A stretch of 64,000 bases of DNA from JBEVJC01 sp040510375 (lineage in GTDB: Bacteria > Bacteroidota > Bacteroidia > Chitinophagales > Chitinophagaceae), in contig JBEVJC010000022.1 in assembly GCA_040510375.1 (NCBI GenBank), positions 1 to 64,000 of the forward strand, in the 5' to 3' direction. Below the pieces are notes generated by a model. The model was not told the origin of the DNA. It saw only the letters and a list, made by a program, of their open reading frames with translations, and searched no databases. A program made the translations under genes and the position numbers. Shown here one piece after another: positions 35,977 to 44,616 of the stretch (the stretch's first letter is position 1; each line of letters begins with the position of its first letter).

Positions 35977-38025
35977 TTATTTTGGATGAAAGGCCTGGTC
36001 AGGTAACAGTTCCTGCTGCCTGGAAATAAGGTATTGGTAAATGGACTCCTGCGAACGGATCCGGGGGCCATCTGTTTCCACTGGTTTGTTGGAATAATCG
36101 TCCGTAATCCAAACCGCCTGTACATTGTCTTCCAGCTGCAACCGGATAAGTTCCCTGATTTCATTTCGCAGCCGGGCATCATACACGGGAAAACAAACTT
36201 CGATGCGGTGATAGATATTGCGGCTCATCCAGTCGGCCGAACCCATGTAAAACTCTTCCTCACCGTTATTGTGAAAAATGAAAATCCTTCCGTGCTCCAG
36301 GTAACGGTCAATGATCCTGCGCACCCTGATATTTGTACTCTGGCCGGCGATTCCGGGGACCAGACGGCAGATTCCGCGAATGATCAGTTCAATCTTTACC
36401 CCTGCTTCCGATGCCTGGTACAACCTGCTGATCATTCCTTCTTCCTCGAGGTTGTTTATTTTAATGGTGATAGCTGCGGGTAGACCCTGACGGGCATTCT
36501 CTGTTTCACGGTCGATCAGTGAAAGGAAAACATCCTGCAGGTTGAACTGCGCCACCAGCAGGATCCGGAATCCCGAATTGCTGTCAGGACCGGGTCGTTT
36601 GCCCCGGCTTAAAAATTCAAAGAGCTGTTCCATCTCTTCCAGCAGGTCCTGCTGTGAAGTAAGAAGGATATGATCGGTATAAAACCTGGCAGTGGTTTCA
36701 TTAAGGTTTCCGGTAGCCAGTAATCCAAGGTACGGCAGAACCGGGTCACGGCGTTTTACCAATGCGATCTTTGCATGTACTTTTAGTGAGTTGTTGCTGT
36801 ACATGATCTTTACGCCGGCTGCCTTCATTTTTTTTGCCCACCGGATATTATTTGCTTCATCAAAACGGGCCTTGAGTTCAACCAGCACAAAGACTTTTTT
36901 CCCGTTGCCCGCTGCACTGATCAATGCCTGGGCAATGCGCGAATCGGACGCTACCCGGTACAACGTAGTCGAAATTTCTTCTACGGCAGTGTCATTTGCC
37001 GCTTCATTAAAAAAGCGGAGAATGGTATCGTAGGAATGATAGGGCGCATGGACCATCATATCACCGGTTGACAGTTCATTGAATAAAGTGGACCCAGGTG
37101 GGATACGGGCCCTGATGGCAGGCCAGTCGGGGTATTCGAGTGATTTGTCGTTCAGCGGAAGATTGGCCAGGTCCTTCAGGTTATGATGCCTGCCTCCTTC
37201 TACTATGGATGCCTTCTGCAGGCTGAATGCACCAACAATAAAATGGAGATGGCGCAACGGGAATCCGGGCTCATACAGGAAACGTGTAGCATATCCATGG
37301 TCCCTCTTGGTGAGTTGTTTTTCGATTTTATCGGCCAGGTCCTCACCGTATTCGTCTTCCAGGTTCAATTCTGCATCACGGGTGATCTTGATATTATATG
37401 ATCCGGAGATCTCCTGACCCGGGAACAGCCATCCAAGCTGGAGCCGGATCACATCTTCCAGGAAGATCAGCCAGCTGATCCCGTTTTTTTCCAGCCGGAG
37501 AAACCGGGGAACTTTTTCACATGGAATATTCACCAGGTAGATGCGTTCGTCCTGCTGGATTCCGCGAACGATAACTGACAGGTACAACTGGTTGTTTTCG
37601 GGAAAAAAATCCTTTACTCCGGCCAGGAGCACCGGCTGCAGGAAACCTGCCACATGGGTGAAAAAATAATCGGCGCATTCTTCCCCGAGTTCATCGGGAA
37701 TCCTGTCGCGGTTTAACAACCTGAAATTTTTTTCTTCCAGTGCAGGTACAATCGCATTGTTGAGGATACTTCCAAATCTCACCTGCTGAAGGTTGATCAC
37801 CGATGCTGCCTCGCGGTAAAGGTTTTCCGTTTTTTTCCTGATCTTCTGCAGGGCAAGCAGGGCGGGCATCCGCACGCGATAGAACTCATCAAGGTTGGAA
37901 GAATAGATGGAAAGGAATTTTATCCGTTCTGCAAGTGGCAACGTTGCCTTTTCCGCTTCATCAAGCAGGCGTCCGTTGAATGAAAGCCAGCTAAGGTCAC
38001 GGTCGGCCAATAATTGATCACTCAT
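35977..38025 (-). CDS. ppk1: Polyphosphate kinase 1
   Basis: 682 aa. PPK1 makes long-chain polyphosphate from ATP reversibly. The N-terminus DRDLSWLSFNGRLL is the family signature; the autophosphorylated His lies in KVHAKIALV (His 417), and the C-terminal PLD-like domain has EFYMGSADWMSRN with the paired HRIEVCFPV. Length is normal. It starts 13 bp after the HD-Pycsar gene and ends four bases before the propeller lipoprotein. Confidence 0.97.
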   Translation of the reverse strand: MSDQLLADRDLSWLSFNGRLLDEAEKATLPLAERIKFLSIYSSNLDEFYRVRMPALLALQKIRKKTENLYREAASVINLQQVRFGSILNNAIVPALEEKNFRLLNRDRIPDELGEECADYFFTHVAGFLQPVLLAGVKDFFPENNQLYLSVIVRGIQQDERIYLVNIPCEKVPRFLRLEKNGISWLIFLEDVIRLQLGWLFPGQEISGSYNIKITRDAELNLEDEYGEDLADKIEKQLTKRDHGYATRFLYEPGFPLRHLHFIVGAFSLQKASIVEGGRHHNLKDLANLPLNDKSLEYPDWPAIRARIPPGSTLFNELSTGDMMVHAPYHSYDTILRFFNEAANDTAVEEISTTLYRVASDSRIAQALISAAGNGKKVFVLVELKARFDEANNIRWAKKMKAAGVKIMYSNNSLKVHAKIALVKRRDPVLPYLGLLATGNLNETTARFYTDHILLTSQQDLLEEMEQLFEFLSRGKRPGPDSNSGFRILLVAQFNLQDVFLSLIDRETENARQGLPAAITIKINNLEEEGMISRLYQASEAGVKIELIIRGICRLVPGIAGQSTNIRVRRIIDRYLEHGRIFIFHNNGEEEFYMGSADWMSRNIYHRIEVCFPVYDARLRNEIRELIRLQLEDNVQAVWITDDYSNKPVETDGPRIRSQESIYQYLISRQQELLPDQAFHPK

Positions 38026-38038
38026 TTTTTCATTCTTG

Positions 38039-39307
38039 TTAATGTCCGAAAATACCTACCGCAATAATGAACGCCAGTACTGCCACTACCACCCCATACA
38101 TAAATACATTATAAGCCAGTCTCAATAAACGGTATTTCCTTCCCAGCACCACCCCCTGCGAATACACATCGCGGGTGAGGCTGCCATACAGGAAGTCGCG
38201 GTCCTTCATCATTTCCTGCATACCATTTTCATATTCATCGTAAGCCATCCGGTAAAAATTACCAAAAAACAGCAGGTTCACTTTTTTATCAATCAGGTTC
38301 TGCTGGGTAAACGTACCATGGGGCAGGGAAGGCCTGGTTGCCAGGATGGAGAATACCATGGTAACCACACACACAAGCAACAGGATAAGTGTGGGTATCA
38401 CCAGATGCGGGTTATCTTCCAGTTTACGCAGCAGCACACTGAGTAATACGGAAAGGATGATCGATGTGGTGGTGATCATAATATTTGCCTTATTGTCGGC
38501 CATATCACTTAACCGCTGGTGGTTGTTGGAACTGATGCGGAACATCGTTTCAATTCCCCGTTCCGGCCGGTCCATGCGTAATTTTTTTTCGGCAGCCTTC
38601 GCCTCCTGCAGTTTGTCCTTTTTTTCCCGTATCAACGGATCTGTTGCTGATTTGGCAATAAACTGAGGCAACACCGGAAACCCGGAGGGCAAGTGGTTTT
38701 CGTGATTGGCTTTTTTTTCTTTCTCCTTCATTCTCTGAATATTTTTTTCTTTTATTGGCTCCAGCAGTTCCTGTGCATAATCTGTCTGGTACCGGTGCGA
38801 TTCCAGCAGGCGTATGGTATCCGTACGCCAGGCCATTTTATCCATTTTTTTCCCCTTCCGCCATTCAGCCTCCTTTCGCATCTTCTTGTTAAAGGAAGAG
38901 AAGTTCCGGGTGCCCCAATGGTAGAGGTCCGAATCCGCGACAATCTTTTCAAGCAGGTCGTGGGGCGATTGCGGCATAACAGTGGCCATGATACAATCAC
39001 GAACTTTGGCAATCGCTTCTTCGTCGACCCCCTTGCTGCGCAGGAAAACCGCTGCCAGCTCACTGCCGTTTTTTTCATGACCAACCGCTTCTCCAACATA
39101 GTACCCCGCATCATGGAACCAGGCGGCGGTTACTACAATAAAATATTCGCGATCATCCAGCTGGTAATGCCGGGCTATTTCACCTGCATGCGCTACAACG
39201 GATTCTGTATGCTCCAGGTTATGATAAGAAAAATTTGAATCCTGATGCGACTGGAAGAAAGCTGTTACTTCCTGCCTCACATCTTCCAGTAACTGAGAGT
39301 AATTCAT
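38039..39307 (-). CDS. HD-domain hydrolase fused to a Pycsar-type transmembrane effector (DUF5706)
   Basis: 422 aa. Residues 28-130 form an HD phosphohydrolase with all metal ligands: H33, H65-D66 (WFHDAGY), H77 and D125/D127 (VADSDL). A Lys/Glu-rich coiled linker (about 140-255) leads to a DUF5706 domain (256-421) that starts FRISSNNHQRLSDMADNKANIM and has three transmembrane helices (274-293, 302-323, 397-420). DUF5706 is the membrane effector of Pycsar anti-phage systems, which are switched on by cCMP or cUMP. Here the partner cyclase gene is absent and an HD nucleotide hydrolase is fused instead. It heads the operon with ppk1. Confidence 0.9.
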   Translation of the reverse strand: MNYSQLLEDVRQEVTAFFQSHQDSNFSYHNLEHTESVVAHAGEIARHYQLDDREYFIVVTAAWFHDAGYYVGEAVGHEKNGSELAAVFLRSKGVDEEAIAKVRDCIMATVMPQSPHDLLEKIVADSDLYHWGTRNFSSFNKKMRKEAEWRKGKKMDKMAWRTDTIRLLESHRYQTDYAQELLEPIKEKNIQRMKEKEKKANHENHLPSGFPVLPQFIAKSATDPLIREKKDKLQEAKAAEKKLRMDRPERGIETMFRISSNNHQRLSDMADNKANIMITTTSIILSVLLSVLLRKLEDNPHLVIPTLILLLVCVVTMVFSILATRPSLPHGTFTQQNLIDKKVNLLFFGNFYRMAYDEYENGMQEMMKDRDFLYGSLTRDVYSQGVVLGRKYRLLRLAYNVFMYGVVVAVLAFIIAVGIFGH

Positions 39308-39347
39308 AGTGTTTTTTTTGTTCGGAATATGGATCCCGGACCGACTG

Positions 39348-39377
39348 CTAAACTAGTAGCATCTGCTGAGACCCAAA
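39348..39377 (-). promoter_or_regulatory. Candidate promoter of the HD-Pycsar/ppk1 operon, flanked by an inverted repeat
   Basis: On the minus strand, TTTG (39377-39374), 18 bp, TAGTTTAG (39355-39348; one mismatch to TAnnTTTG). The element is bracketed exactly by CCGACTG (39341-39347) and CAGTCGG (39378-39384). The leader would be about 35 nt. Confidence 0.35.
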
Positions 39378-39475
39378 CAGTCGGACGGGGATTTTAGTTG
39401 TACAATTCCCCCGAATTTACGTAACGACAACCAGAAAAAAATGCTGCCCAACCATATCTTTCCTTCAAAAAGCCG

Positions 39476-39483
39476 TACATTTG
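39476..39483 (+). promoter_or_regulatory. -7 box of the tRNA-Leu gene
   Basis: TACATTTG, a perfect TAnnTTTG box, followed by CAGCCC, 45 nt before the mature tRNA. No clear TTG at -33. Confidence 0.5.
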
Positions 39484-39528
39484 CAGCCCTAGAAAAGGTC
39501 AGGGAAAAGGGTCCCGCCAGAGTATTAC

Positions 39529-39610
39529 CCGGATGTGGTGGAATTGGTAGACACGTCAGACTTAGGATCTGATGCCGCAAGGTGTGGGGGTTCGAGTCCC
39601 TTCATCCGGA
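39529..39610 (+). tRNA. tRNA-Leu, anticodon UAG
   Basis: An 82-nt cloverleaf with a class II variable arm. The acceptor stem pairs CCGGATG (39529-39535) with CATCCGG (39603-39609), with discriminator A. The anticodon stem TCAGA/TCTGA holds the loop CTTAGGA, so the anticodon is UAG, reading CUN codons. The T loop is TTCGAGT. The 3' CCA is not encoded (CAA follows) and must be added after transcription. Confidence 0.95.
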
Positions 39611-39622
39611 CAACAAAGCAGT

Positions 39623-39663
39623 GAAGGACAGGCCCGCTTTCAAGTGATGCTGTCCTTCTTTTA
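39623..39663 (+). terminator. Intrinsic terminator after tRNA-Leu
   Basis: GAAGGACAG (39623-39631) pairs perfectly with CTGTCCTTC (39650-39658) over an 18-nt loop, followed by TTTT. It separates the tRNA from the trigger factor gene. Confidence 0.75.
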
Positions 39664-39686
39664 ATCTTCACCAGTTATTAAATGTT

Positions 39687-41063
39687 ATGGCAACAGTTAC
39701 CAAAGAAAATATCGGGAAGCTCCACGAGAAGATCTCTGTGAAGCTTGAAAAGCAAGACTATCTCCCTTCGTTTGAAAAAGCGTTGAAAGAGAACAGCAAA
39801 AAAGCAAATATTCCCGGATTCCGTAAAGGCATGGTGCCGGCGGGACTGATCAAGAAAATGTACGGGCCTTCACTCTTTACAGACGAGGTTCTTCGTTCAG
39901 TGGATCGCGAACTGGTTAACTACCTGCAGAACGACAAGGTGGAAATCTTTGCACAACCACTGCCACTGGAAACTGACCTCCGGCAGCTGGATGTAAACAA
40001 TCCTGCTGATTATACTTTTCATTTCGAGATTGGTATGAAGCCCGCATTTGATCTTCCCGACCTGGGTTCACTTGCCACCACACGTTACGTGGTAGATGTA
40101 ACAGACGAAATGATCAATAGTGAGATCACCCGGTTGCAGAACCGTTATGGCAATATGACCGACCAGCCCGAAGTAAGCTCCGACGATAATGTACTGAATG
40201 TGGTTTTCACAGAAGTAGATGAAAATGCGGGTGAACCAGAAGGTGGAATAACAAAGGACAATTCCTTACTGGTAAAATATTTTTCTGAAAAATTCCGCCC
40301 CAACCTGAAAGGGAAAAAGGTAAACGATTATATCATCGTGAAACTCCAGGATGCCTTTGATGACAAGGAACTGGAAACAATTATGGGTGATCTTGGTCTG
40401 GATACAAATAGTGTGGATGCACGCTCGAAATCTTTCAAAATCCAGATCACCAAGATCGGGATGGTGGAGAAGAAAGAACTGAATGAAGAATTTTTTATTC
40501 AATTGTATCCGTCAGGCGATGTAAAATCGGAAGCGGATTTCAGGAATAAAGTAAAAGAAGAAATCCAGTCGTACTGGAACAACCAGGCCAGGAACCAGAT
40601 TCACGACCAGGTGTTTCACCTGCTGACCGATAAAACCGCGATCGAATTCCCTGAAGGCTTCCTGAAAAAATGGATGACCAGCCAGGGCGATGAGCCAAAA
40701 TCGGCAGAAGAAGTGGAGAAAGAATTCCCGACGTTCCTGAACCAGTTGAAATGGACATTGATTACCGACAAGATTGTTCAGGAAAATGCAGTACAGGTAA
40801 CCCCTGATGAAGTGCGTGAGTTTGCGAAGCAGCAATTATTCGGTTACATGGGTGGAATGGGTGCACAGGCCGAAGACCAGCCATGGGTCAACGATTACAT
40901 TGACAAAATGATGAAGGACCGCAAATATGTGGAGGAATCTTACAACCGCCTTCAAACCCAGAAGATCTTCGAATGGACAGAAACAAAACTGAACCCTTCG
41001 GATAAATCAATTACTGCGGACGATTTTACCAAAATGGTAGAAGAACACCAGCACCATCATTGA
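39687..41063 (+). CDS. tig: Trigger factor (ribosome-associated chaperone)
   Basis: 458 aa. It binds L23 at the ribosome exit and folds nascent chains. The N-terminal ribosome-binding motif is present (PGFRKGMVP). The middle domain corresponds to the PPIase region and the long helical C-terminal arms follow (SAEEVEKEFPTFLNQLKW). The tail ends in a natural His cluster (HQHHH). Length is normal for Bacteroidota trigger factors. It stands alone, with an intrinsic terminator after it. Confidence 0.95.
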   Translation: MATVTKENIGKLHEKISVKLEKQDYLPSFEKALKENSKKANIPGFRKGMVPAGLIKKMYGPSLFTDEVLRSVDRELVNYLQNDKVEIFAQPLPLETDLRQLDVNNPADYTFHFEIGMKPAFDLPDLGSLATTRYVVDVTDEMINSEITRLQNRYGNMTDQPEVSSDDNVLNVVFTEVDENAGEPEGGITKDNSLLVKYFSEKFRPNLKGKKVNDYIIVKLQDAFDDKELETIMGDLGLDTNSVDARSKSFKIQITKIGMVEKKELNEEFFIQLYPSGDVKSEADFRNKVKEEIQSYWNNQARNQIHDQVFHLLTDKTAIEFPEGFLKKWMTSQGDEPKSAEEVEKEFPTFLNQLKWTLITDKIVQENAVQVTPDEVREFAKQQLFGYMGGMGAQAEDQPWVNDYIDKMMKDRKYVEESYNRLQTQKIFEWTETKLNPSDKSITADDFTKMVEEHQHHH

Positions 41064-41081
41064 TATAAAATGAAATTTATT

Positions 41082-41118
41082 AAAGGCTGTCTCAATAAAA
41101 TGAGATAGCCTTTTTTTT
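41082..41118 (+). terminator. Intrinsic terminator after trigger factor
   Basis: AAAGGCTGTCTCA (41082-41094) pairs with TGAGATAGCCTTT (41101-41113) around a 6-nt loop and is followed by a T-run. It lies between convergent genes. Confidence 0.85.
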
Positions 41119-41126
41119 GGCGTTGT

Positions 41127-42890
41127 CTATTCGCCGCTTTCCGGTTTCTTTTTCTTTTTTGTTTTCATGTACAGCTGTTTGGCCTGCTGCACCATCAGGA
41201 CAAACTCCTGCTGGGAAGGATTGGCCGGATCAGCGGTACTGGTTGCCAGCAACAGCATATCATTCCAGCTGATAAATTTTGTTGCGGCTGAACCGCGGAG
41301 CATCTGGCCAAACTGGGCAAGCGCACCGGCAAAGCGATACGTCTGTTCAGCTGTGGCGAAGGGTTCATAGTCGTAAGGTACACGGAACGTAGCACATTTA
41401 TTTATACTGTCACCCGGTTCATTATAATTGACGCGGATATTGGCAAACCGTTCGATGACGGTAGTGTCGCGGTTAACAGGTTCAATTTCAAAAATACCCA
41501 TCATGGAATAACCAGAACCAATCTCGCCACCTTCAACAACAGCATTGTAATCATTAAGGGCACCTACCCGGTTATCAAAACCGATCAGGCGATATTGTTT
41601 CACATAACCGGGATTGAATTCAACGCTCATATAGGCATTGTCAGCCACCGAATACATGGTTTGTGTGAATTCATGCATCATCACTTTTTCCGCTTCCCTG
41701 AAATTATCGAGATATGCAAAATTGCCATTGCCCTTCCGGGCCAGTGTCTGGATTTTACTGTCTTTATAATTACCCATCCCCACACCCAGGCAGGTAAGGT
41801 AAATACCGGAAGCACTATGCCTTGATATCAGTTCATCAAGTTCATCTTCTGTACGCAGACCTACATTGAAATCGCCATCAGTTGCAAGGATCACGCGGTT
41901 ATTTCCACCGGGAATAAAATGTTGGGCAGCCAGCAGGTAGGCATACCTGATGCCGGCCTCACCTGGTGTGGACCCTCCGGGTGTCAGCTCATCAACTGCT
42001 TTCAGGATACTGTCTTTTTCTGCACCGCTGGTGGTCTGGAGCATCACACCTGTATTGCCACCATAGGCAACAATGGCAACCGAATCTTTAGCACGCAGGT
42101 TGGCCACCAGCATGCGGAAGGCAGCTTTCAGCAGCGGCAGGCGATTTGTCATATCCATCGAACCGGATACATCTATCAGGAACACGAGGTTACTGGGAGG
42201 CAGTGCTTCGAGGTCGAGTTTTTTGGCCGACAGGTTAACAAAAAAAAGCTGGTTGCTGAGGTTCCAGGGACAGGAAGTAATCCTTGTGCGCAGGTGGAAA
42301 AGATCTTTCGCCGGTGGCGGGGTATAACTCAGGTTAAAATAGTTGAGCATCTCTTCCACCCTCACAGCATCGGGAGGTACCATGGTTGCAGTTGCCAGGA
42401 ACCGGCGGATATTGCTATAGGAGGCGCGGTCAACATTGAGTGAAAGACCGGTATTGGGAAAACGGCTGGAATTTACAAAGTTGTTTTCGAGGATACTTGC
42501 ATAGGATTCATCCCCGGTATACCACTGCCTGCGATCCTCACGTACCATACCTTTTACAATGGAAGCCAGTTTACCGGCATTACTGGCCGAAGAACCCGCG
42601 GGCAGGAGTTTCAGCTTCAGGTTTAAATAAACATCGGCATTCACTGCTACACGTTCGGGCCTGTATCCACTCAGGGTAAAATTGAATGTATCTACCTTGT
42701 TATTGGTTACAATTCCGAAAGCACCGGTGGCACCACTCTTGTAAACATAACCGGTTTTTGTGTTGAGGATGGTAACGTTTTGCAGGGGGATATTGGACTC
42801 ATCCCTGACTTCGCCGCGCAGGTAAAACTGTTGGCTAAAGGCCGGGGAGCCTATCAAAAGGCAAAATAATATACGGCAAACTGCCTTCAT
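41127..42890 (-). CDS. von Willebrand factor A domain protein (YfbK-like) with peptidase-regulatory-like N-terminus
   Basis: 587 aa. A signal peptide ends near FSQQ. Residues about 20-95 form a carboxypeptidase-regulatory-like beta-sandwich (LRGEVRDESNIPLQNVTI, common in Bacteroidota surface proteins). A vWA domain follows with an intact MIDAS: DVSGS from Asp 240, TPGGSTP and LATDGDFN. The C-terminal part matches the YfbK family DUF3520-like region. It binds a metal and probably a protein partner in the envelope. It is convergent with trigger factor; hpt lies 74 bp upstream on the same strand. Confidence 0.9.
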   Translation of the reverse strand: MKAVCRILFCLLIGSPAFSQQFYLRGEVRDESNIPLQNVTILNTKTGYVYKSGATGAFGIVTNNKVDTFNFTLSGYRPERVAVNADVYLNLKLKLLPAGSSASNAGKLASIVKGMVREDRRQWYTGDESYASILENNFVNSSRFPNTGLSLNVDRASYSNIRRFLATATMVPPDAVRVEEMLNYFNLSYTPPPAKDLFHLRTRITSCPWNLSNQLFFVNLSAKKLDLEALPPSNLVFLIDVSGSMDMTNRLPLLKAAFRMLVANLRAKDSVAIVAYGGNTGVMLQTTSGAEKDSILKAVDELTPGGSTPGEAGIRYAYLLAAQHFIPGGNNRVILATDGDFNVGLRTEDELDELISRHSASGIYLTCLGVGMGNYKDSKIQTLARKGNGNFAYLDNFREAEKVMMHEFTQTMYSVADNAYMSVEFNPGYVKQYRLIGFDNRVGALNDYNAVVEGGEIGSGYSMMGIFEIEPVNRDTTVIERFANIRVNYNEPGDSINKCATFRVPYDYEPFATAEQTYRFAGALAQFGQMLRGSAATKFISWNDMLLLATSTADPANPSQQEFVLMVQQAKQLYMKTKKKKKPESGE

Positions 42891-42964
42891 TTTTGAGTAT
42901 TACCCGCAAAAATTGCAAAAAAGGCTGATAAACAAGAGCGAATACAGACAAATTTCCGCTACTG

Positions 42965-43498
42965 TTATACCAGCTGATAGATTTCCTTCAGGTTCCTGCC
43001 CAGTCCATCGTAGTCCAGACCATACCCCACCACGAACTTATCAGGGATATCGAAACCTACATAATCGGGCTTTACCGGATAGACCGTGGCCGAGGATTTA
43101 TGCAGCAATGACGCTATTTTGAGCGACTTCGGTTGCTGGTGGATCAGTTTTGGGAGGAACTGGTGAAGGGTCCTGCCCGTATCAACTATATCTTCCACAA
43201 TAACCACTTCCTTTCCATAGAGGTCTTCATCCAGTCCGATAGATGTAACCACATTGCCGGTCGATTTAAGTCCCTCGTAAGACGCCAGTTTAATAAAACA
43301 GATCTCGGCATCGATGGTCAGGTGTTTAAAAAGATCGGCCGCAAACATAAACGACCCGTTCAGTATTGCGATAAAAAAAGGCCGGCCTTCTTTATAATCA
43401 CTGTTTATCTGCCCGGCAATAAAACGAATGCGCGACTGGATCGTTTCTTCGCTGAGATAAGTTTCAAATGATTTGTCCTTGATGGTAACTATAGCCAT
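42965..43498 (-). CDS. hpt: Hypoxanthine phosphoribosyltransferase
   Basis: 177 aa. Salvages hypoxanthine and guanine to IMP/GMP with PRPP. The PRPP motif EDIVDTGRT (residues 102-110) and the ligand strands AILNGSFMFAADL and KPDYVGFDIPDKFVVGYGLDY are typical. Length is normal. It follows the glucosaminidase gene by 38 bp and is likely in the operon that begins with the symporter. Confidence 0.95.
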   Translation of the reverse strand: MAIVTIKDKSFETYLSEETIQSRIRFIAGQINSDYKEGRPFFIAILNGSFMFAADLFKHLTIDAEICFIKLASYEGLKSTGNVVTSIGLDEDLYGKEVVIVEDIVDTGRTLHQFLPKLIHQQPKSLKIASLLHKSSATVYPVKPDYVGFDIPDKFVVGYGLDYDGLGRNLKEIYQLV

Positions 43499-43536
43499 AG
43501 ATTATAAAATTGGGTCAGGCTTTTATTCTGAGTTTC

Positions 43537-44607
43537 CTACCTCGCCGGTGCAGGGCTACTGTTTGTTGAGATGGTTAAATCATTCACCAACCGGGGACTA
43601 GCCGGCGCCTTCTTCCTGAGATATAACTTTTCACCTGCTGCTGGTTGCATATAGTTTTTCAGGTGATTGAGTTCAAGTAATGACTCTAAACGTATCGCTT
43701 CCAGCTGTGCGATATCTGCCATTGTTTCCCCTGCCTTCACCACATGATAATCTGCCTCACCGGTTTTTCGTTTGCGTTGCAAAAAGATCAGTTGCCCCTT
43801 CAGTAAAGTTTCTGAAGGCTCCAGTTCATTAAACTCAAAAAGTTTAGCCAATGGAATATTATATTTCTCAGCAACAAACAACATGGATTCTCCCGCTGCG
43901 ACATACACTACCCGCGTACTATTGAGCCTGAACTCACCCAAGGGGTATGTAGTTACTGCTGGGGCAGGAGTAAGAGGATAGTTATCAGGTACAGGGGGAT
44001 AGATTTTTTCAGTAGAGTTTTCAGGCACTTCCTGGACTATTGCATCTGCCATATCAGCGTTTACTTCTTCGGTCCGGGACCCCTTTCTTTCCAGGGCAAT
44101 CAGGGAATAATCCTGCAGGTGATAGGTCTCTATTAATTTTATAATGATCTGCGGATACCGGGGATTGGTGGCATAACCCGCATTTTTTAGTCCCCTTGCC
44201 CACCCCTCGTAATCAAGTGGATCGAGTTTAAAGAGGGAAGAATAACGTGTACTGTTGCGCAGGAAATCGGAATGATCGCGATATGATTCCTCCGGCATTT
44301 CATACTTGCGGAAGCATTCGTTAGGTGCATCATCGGTATGTGATACGGATGGACCGGTCCAGTTGGTCTTACATTTTATCCCAAAATGATTGTTTGATTT
44401 TTGGACCAGCGAACTGGTGCCCGCCAGTGTTTCATGGATCCCCTGTGCAAGTTTTATAGAAGCCGGCACACCGGTACGCAACATCTCCGAAATAGCAATT
44501 TCTTTATATGTTTTAATATAATTCTCGATGACTTCCGATGTCTGTGCCGACAAACGGTTGCCGAATATTAAAATAAAACAAAATAGGATCAGTTTCCTGT
44601 TTGGCAT
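43537..44607 (-). CDS. Glucosaminidase with C-terminal LysM domains
   Basis: 356 aa. A signal peptide (LFCFILIFGNRLSAQ) precedes a GH73-type N-acetylglucosaminidase domain (about residues 24-170) with the catalytic Glu in GIHETLAGTS (Glu 59), and HFGIKC and the closing GWARGLKNAGYATNP. Two LysM-like peptidoglycan-binding motifs follow (VVYVAAGESMLFVAEKYNI; DYHVVKAGETMADIA). It cleaves the glycan backbone in the periplasm. It is co-transcribed with the O-methyltransferase upstream (9 bp). Confidence 0.93.
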   Translation of the reverse strand: MPNRKLILFCFILIFGNRLSAQTSEVIENYIKTYKEIAISEMLRTGVPASIKLAQGIHETLAGTSSLVQKSNNHFGIKCKTNWTGPSVSHTDDAPNECFRKYEMPEESYRDHSDFLRNSTRYSSLFKLDPLDYEGWARGLKNAGYATNPRYPQIIIKLIETYHLQDYSLIALERKGSRTEEVNADMADAIVQEVPENSTEKIYPPVPDNYPLTPAPAVTTYPLGEFRLNSTRVVYVAAGESMLFVAEKYNIPLAKLFEFNELEPSETLLKGQLIFLQRKRKTGEADYHVVKAGETMADIAQLEAIRLESLLELNHLKNYMQPAAGEKLYLRKKAPASPRLVNDLTISTNSSPAPAR

Positions 44608-44616
44608 GGATGGTCG

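Noticed and set aside
38039..39307. Complete Pycsar anti-phage system
   Set aside because: Only the effector-type domain is present; no cyclase gene is in the window, so I do not call a defence system.
41919..42443. 174-codon plus-strand ORF opposite the vWA gene
   Set aside because: Antisense shadow; the opposite frame has an intact MIDAS and signal peptide.
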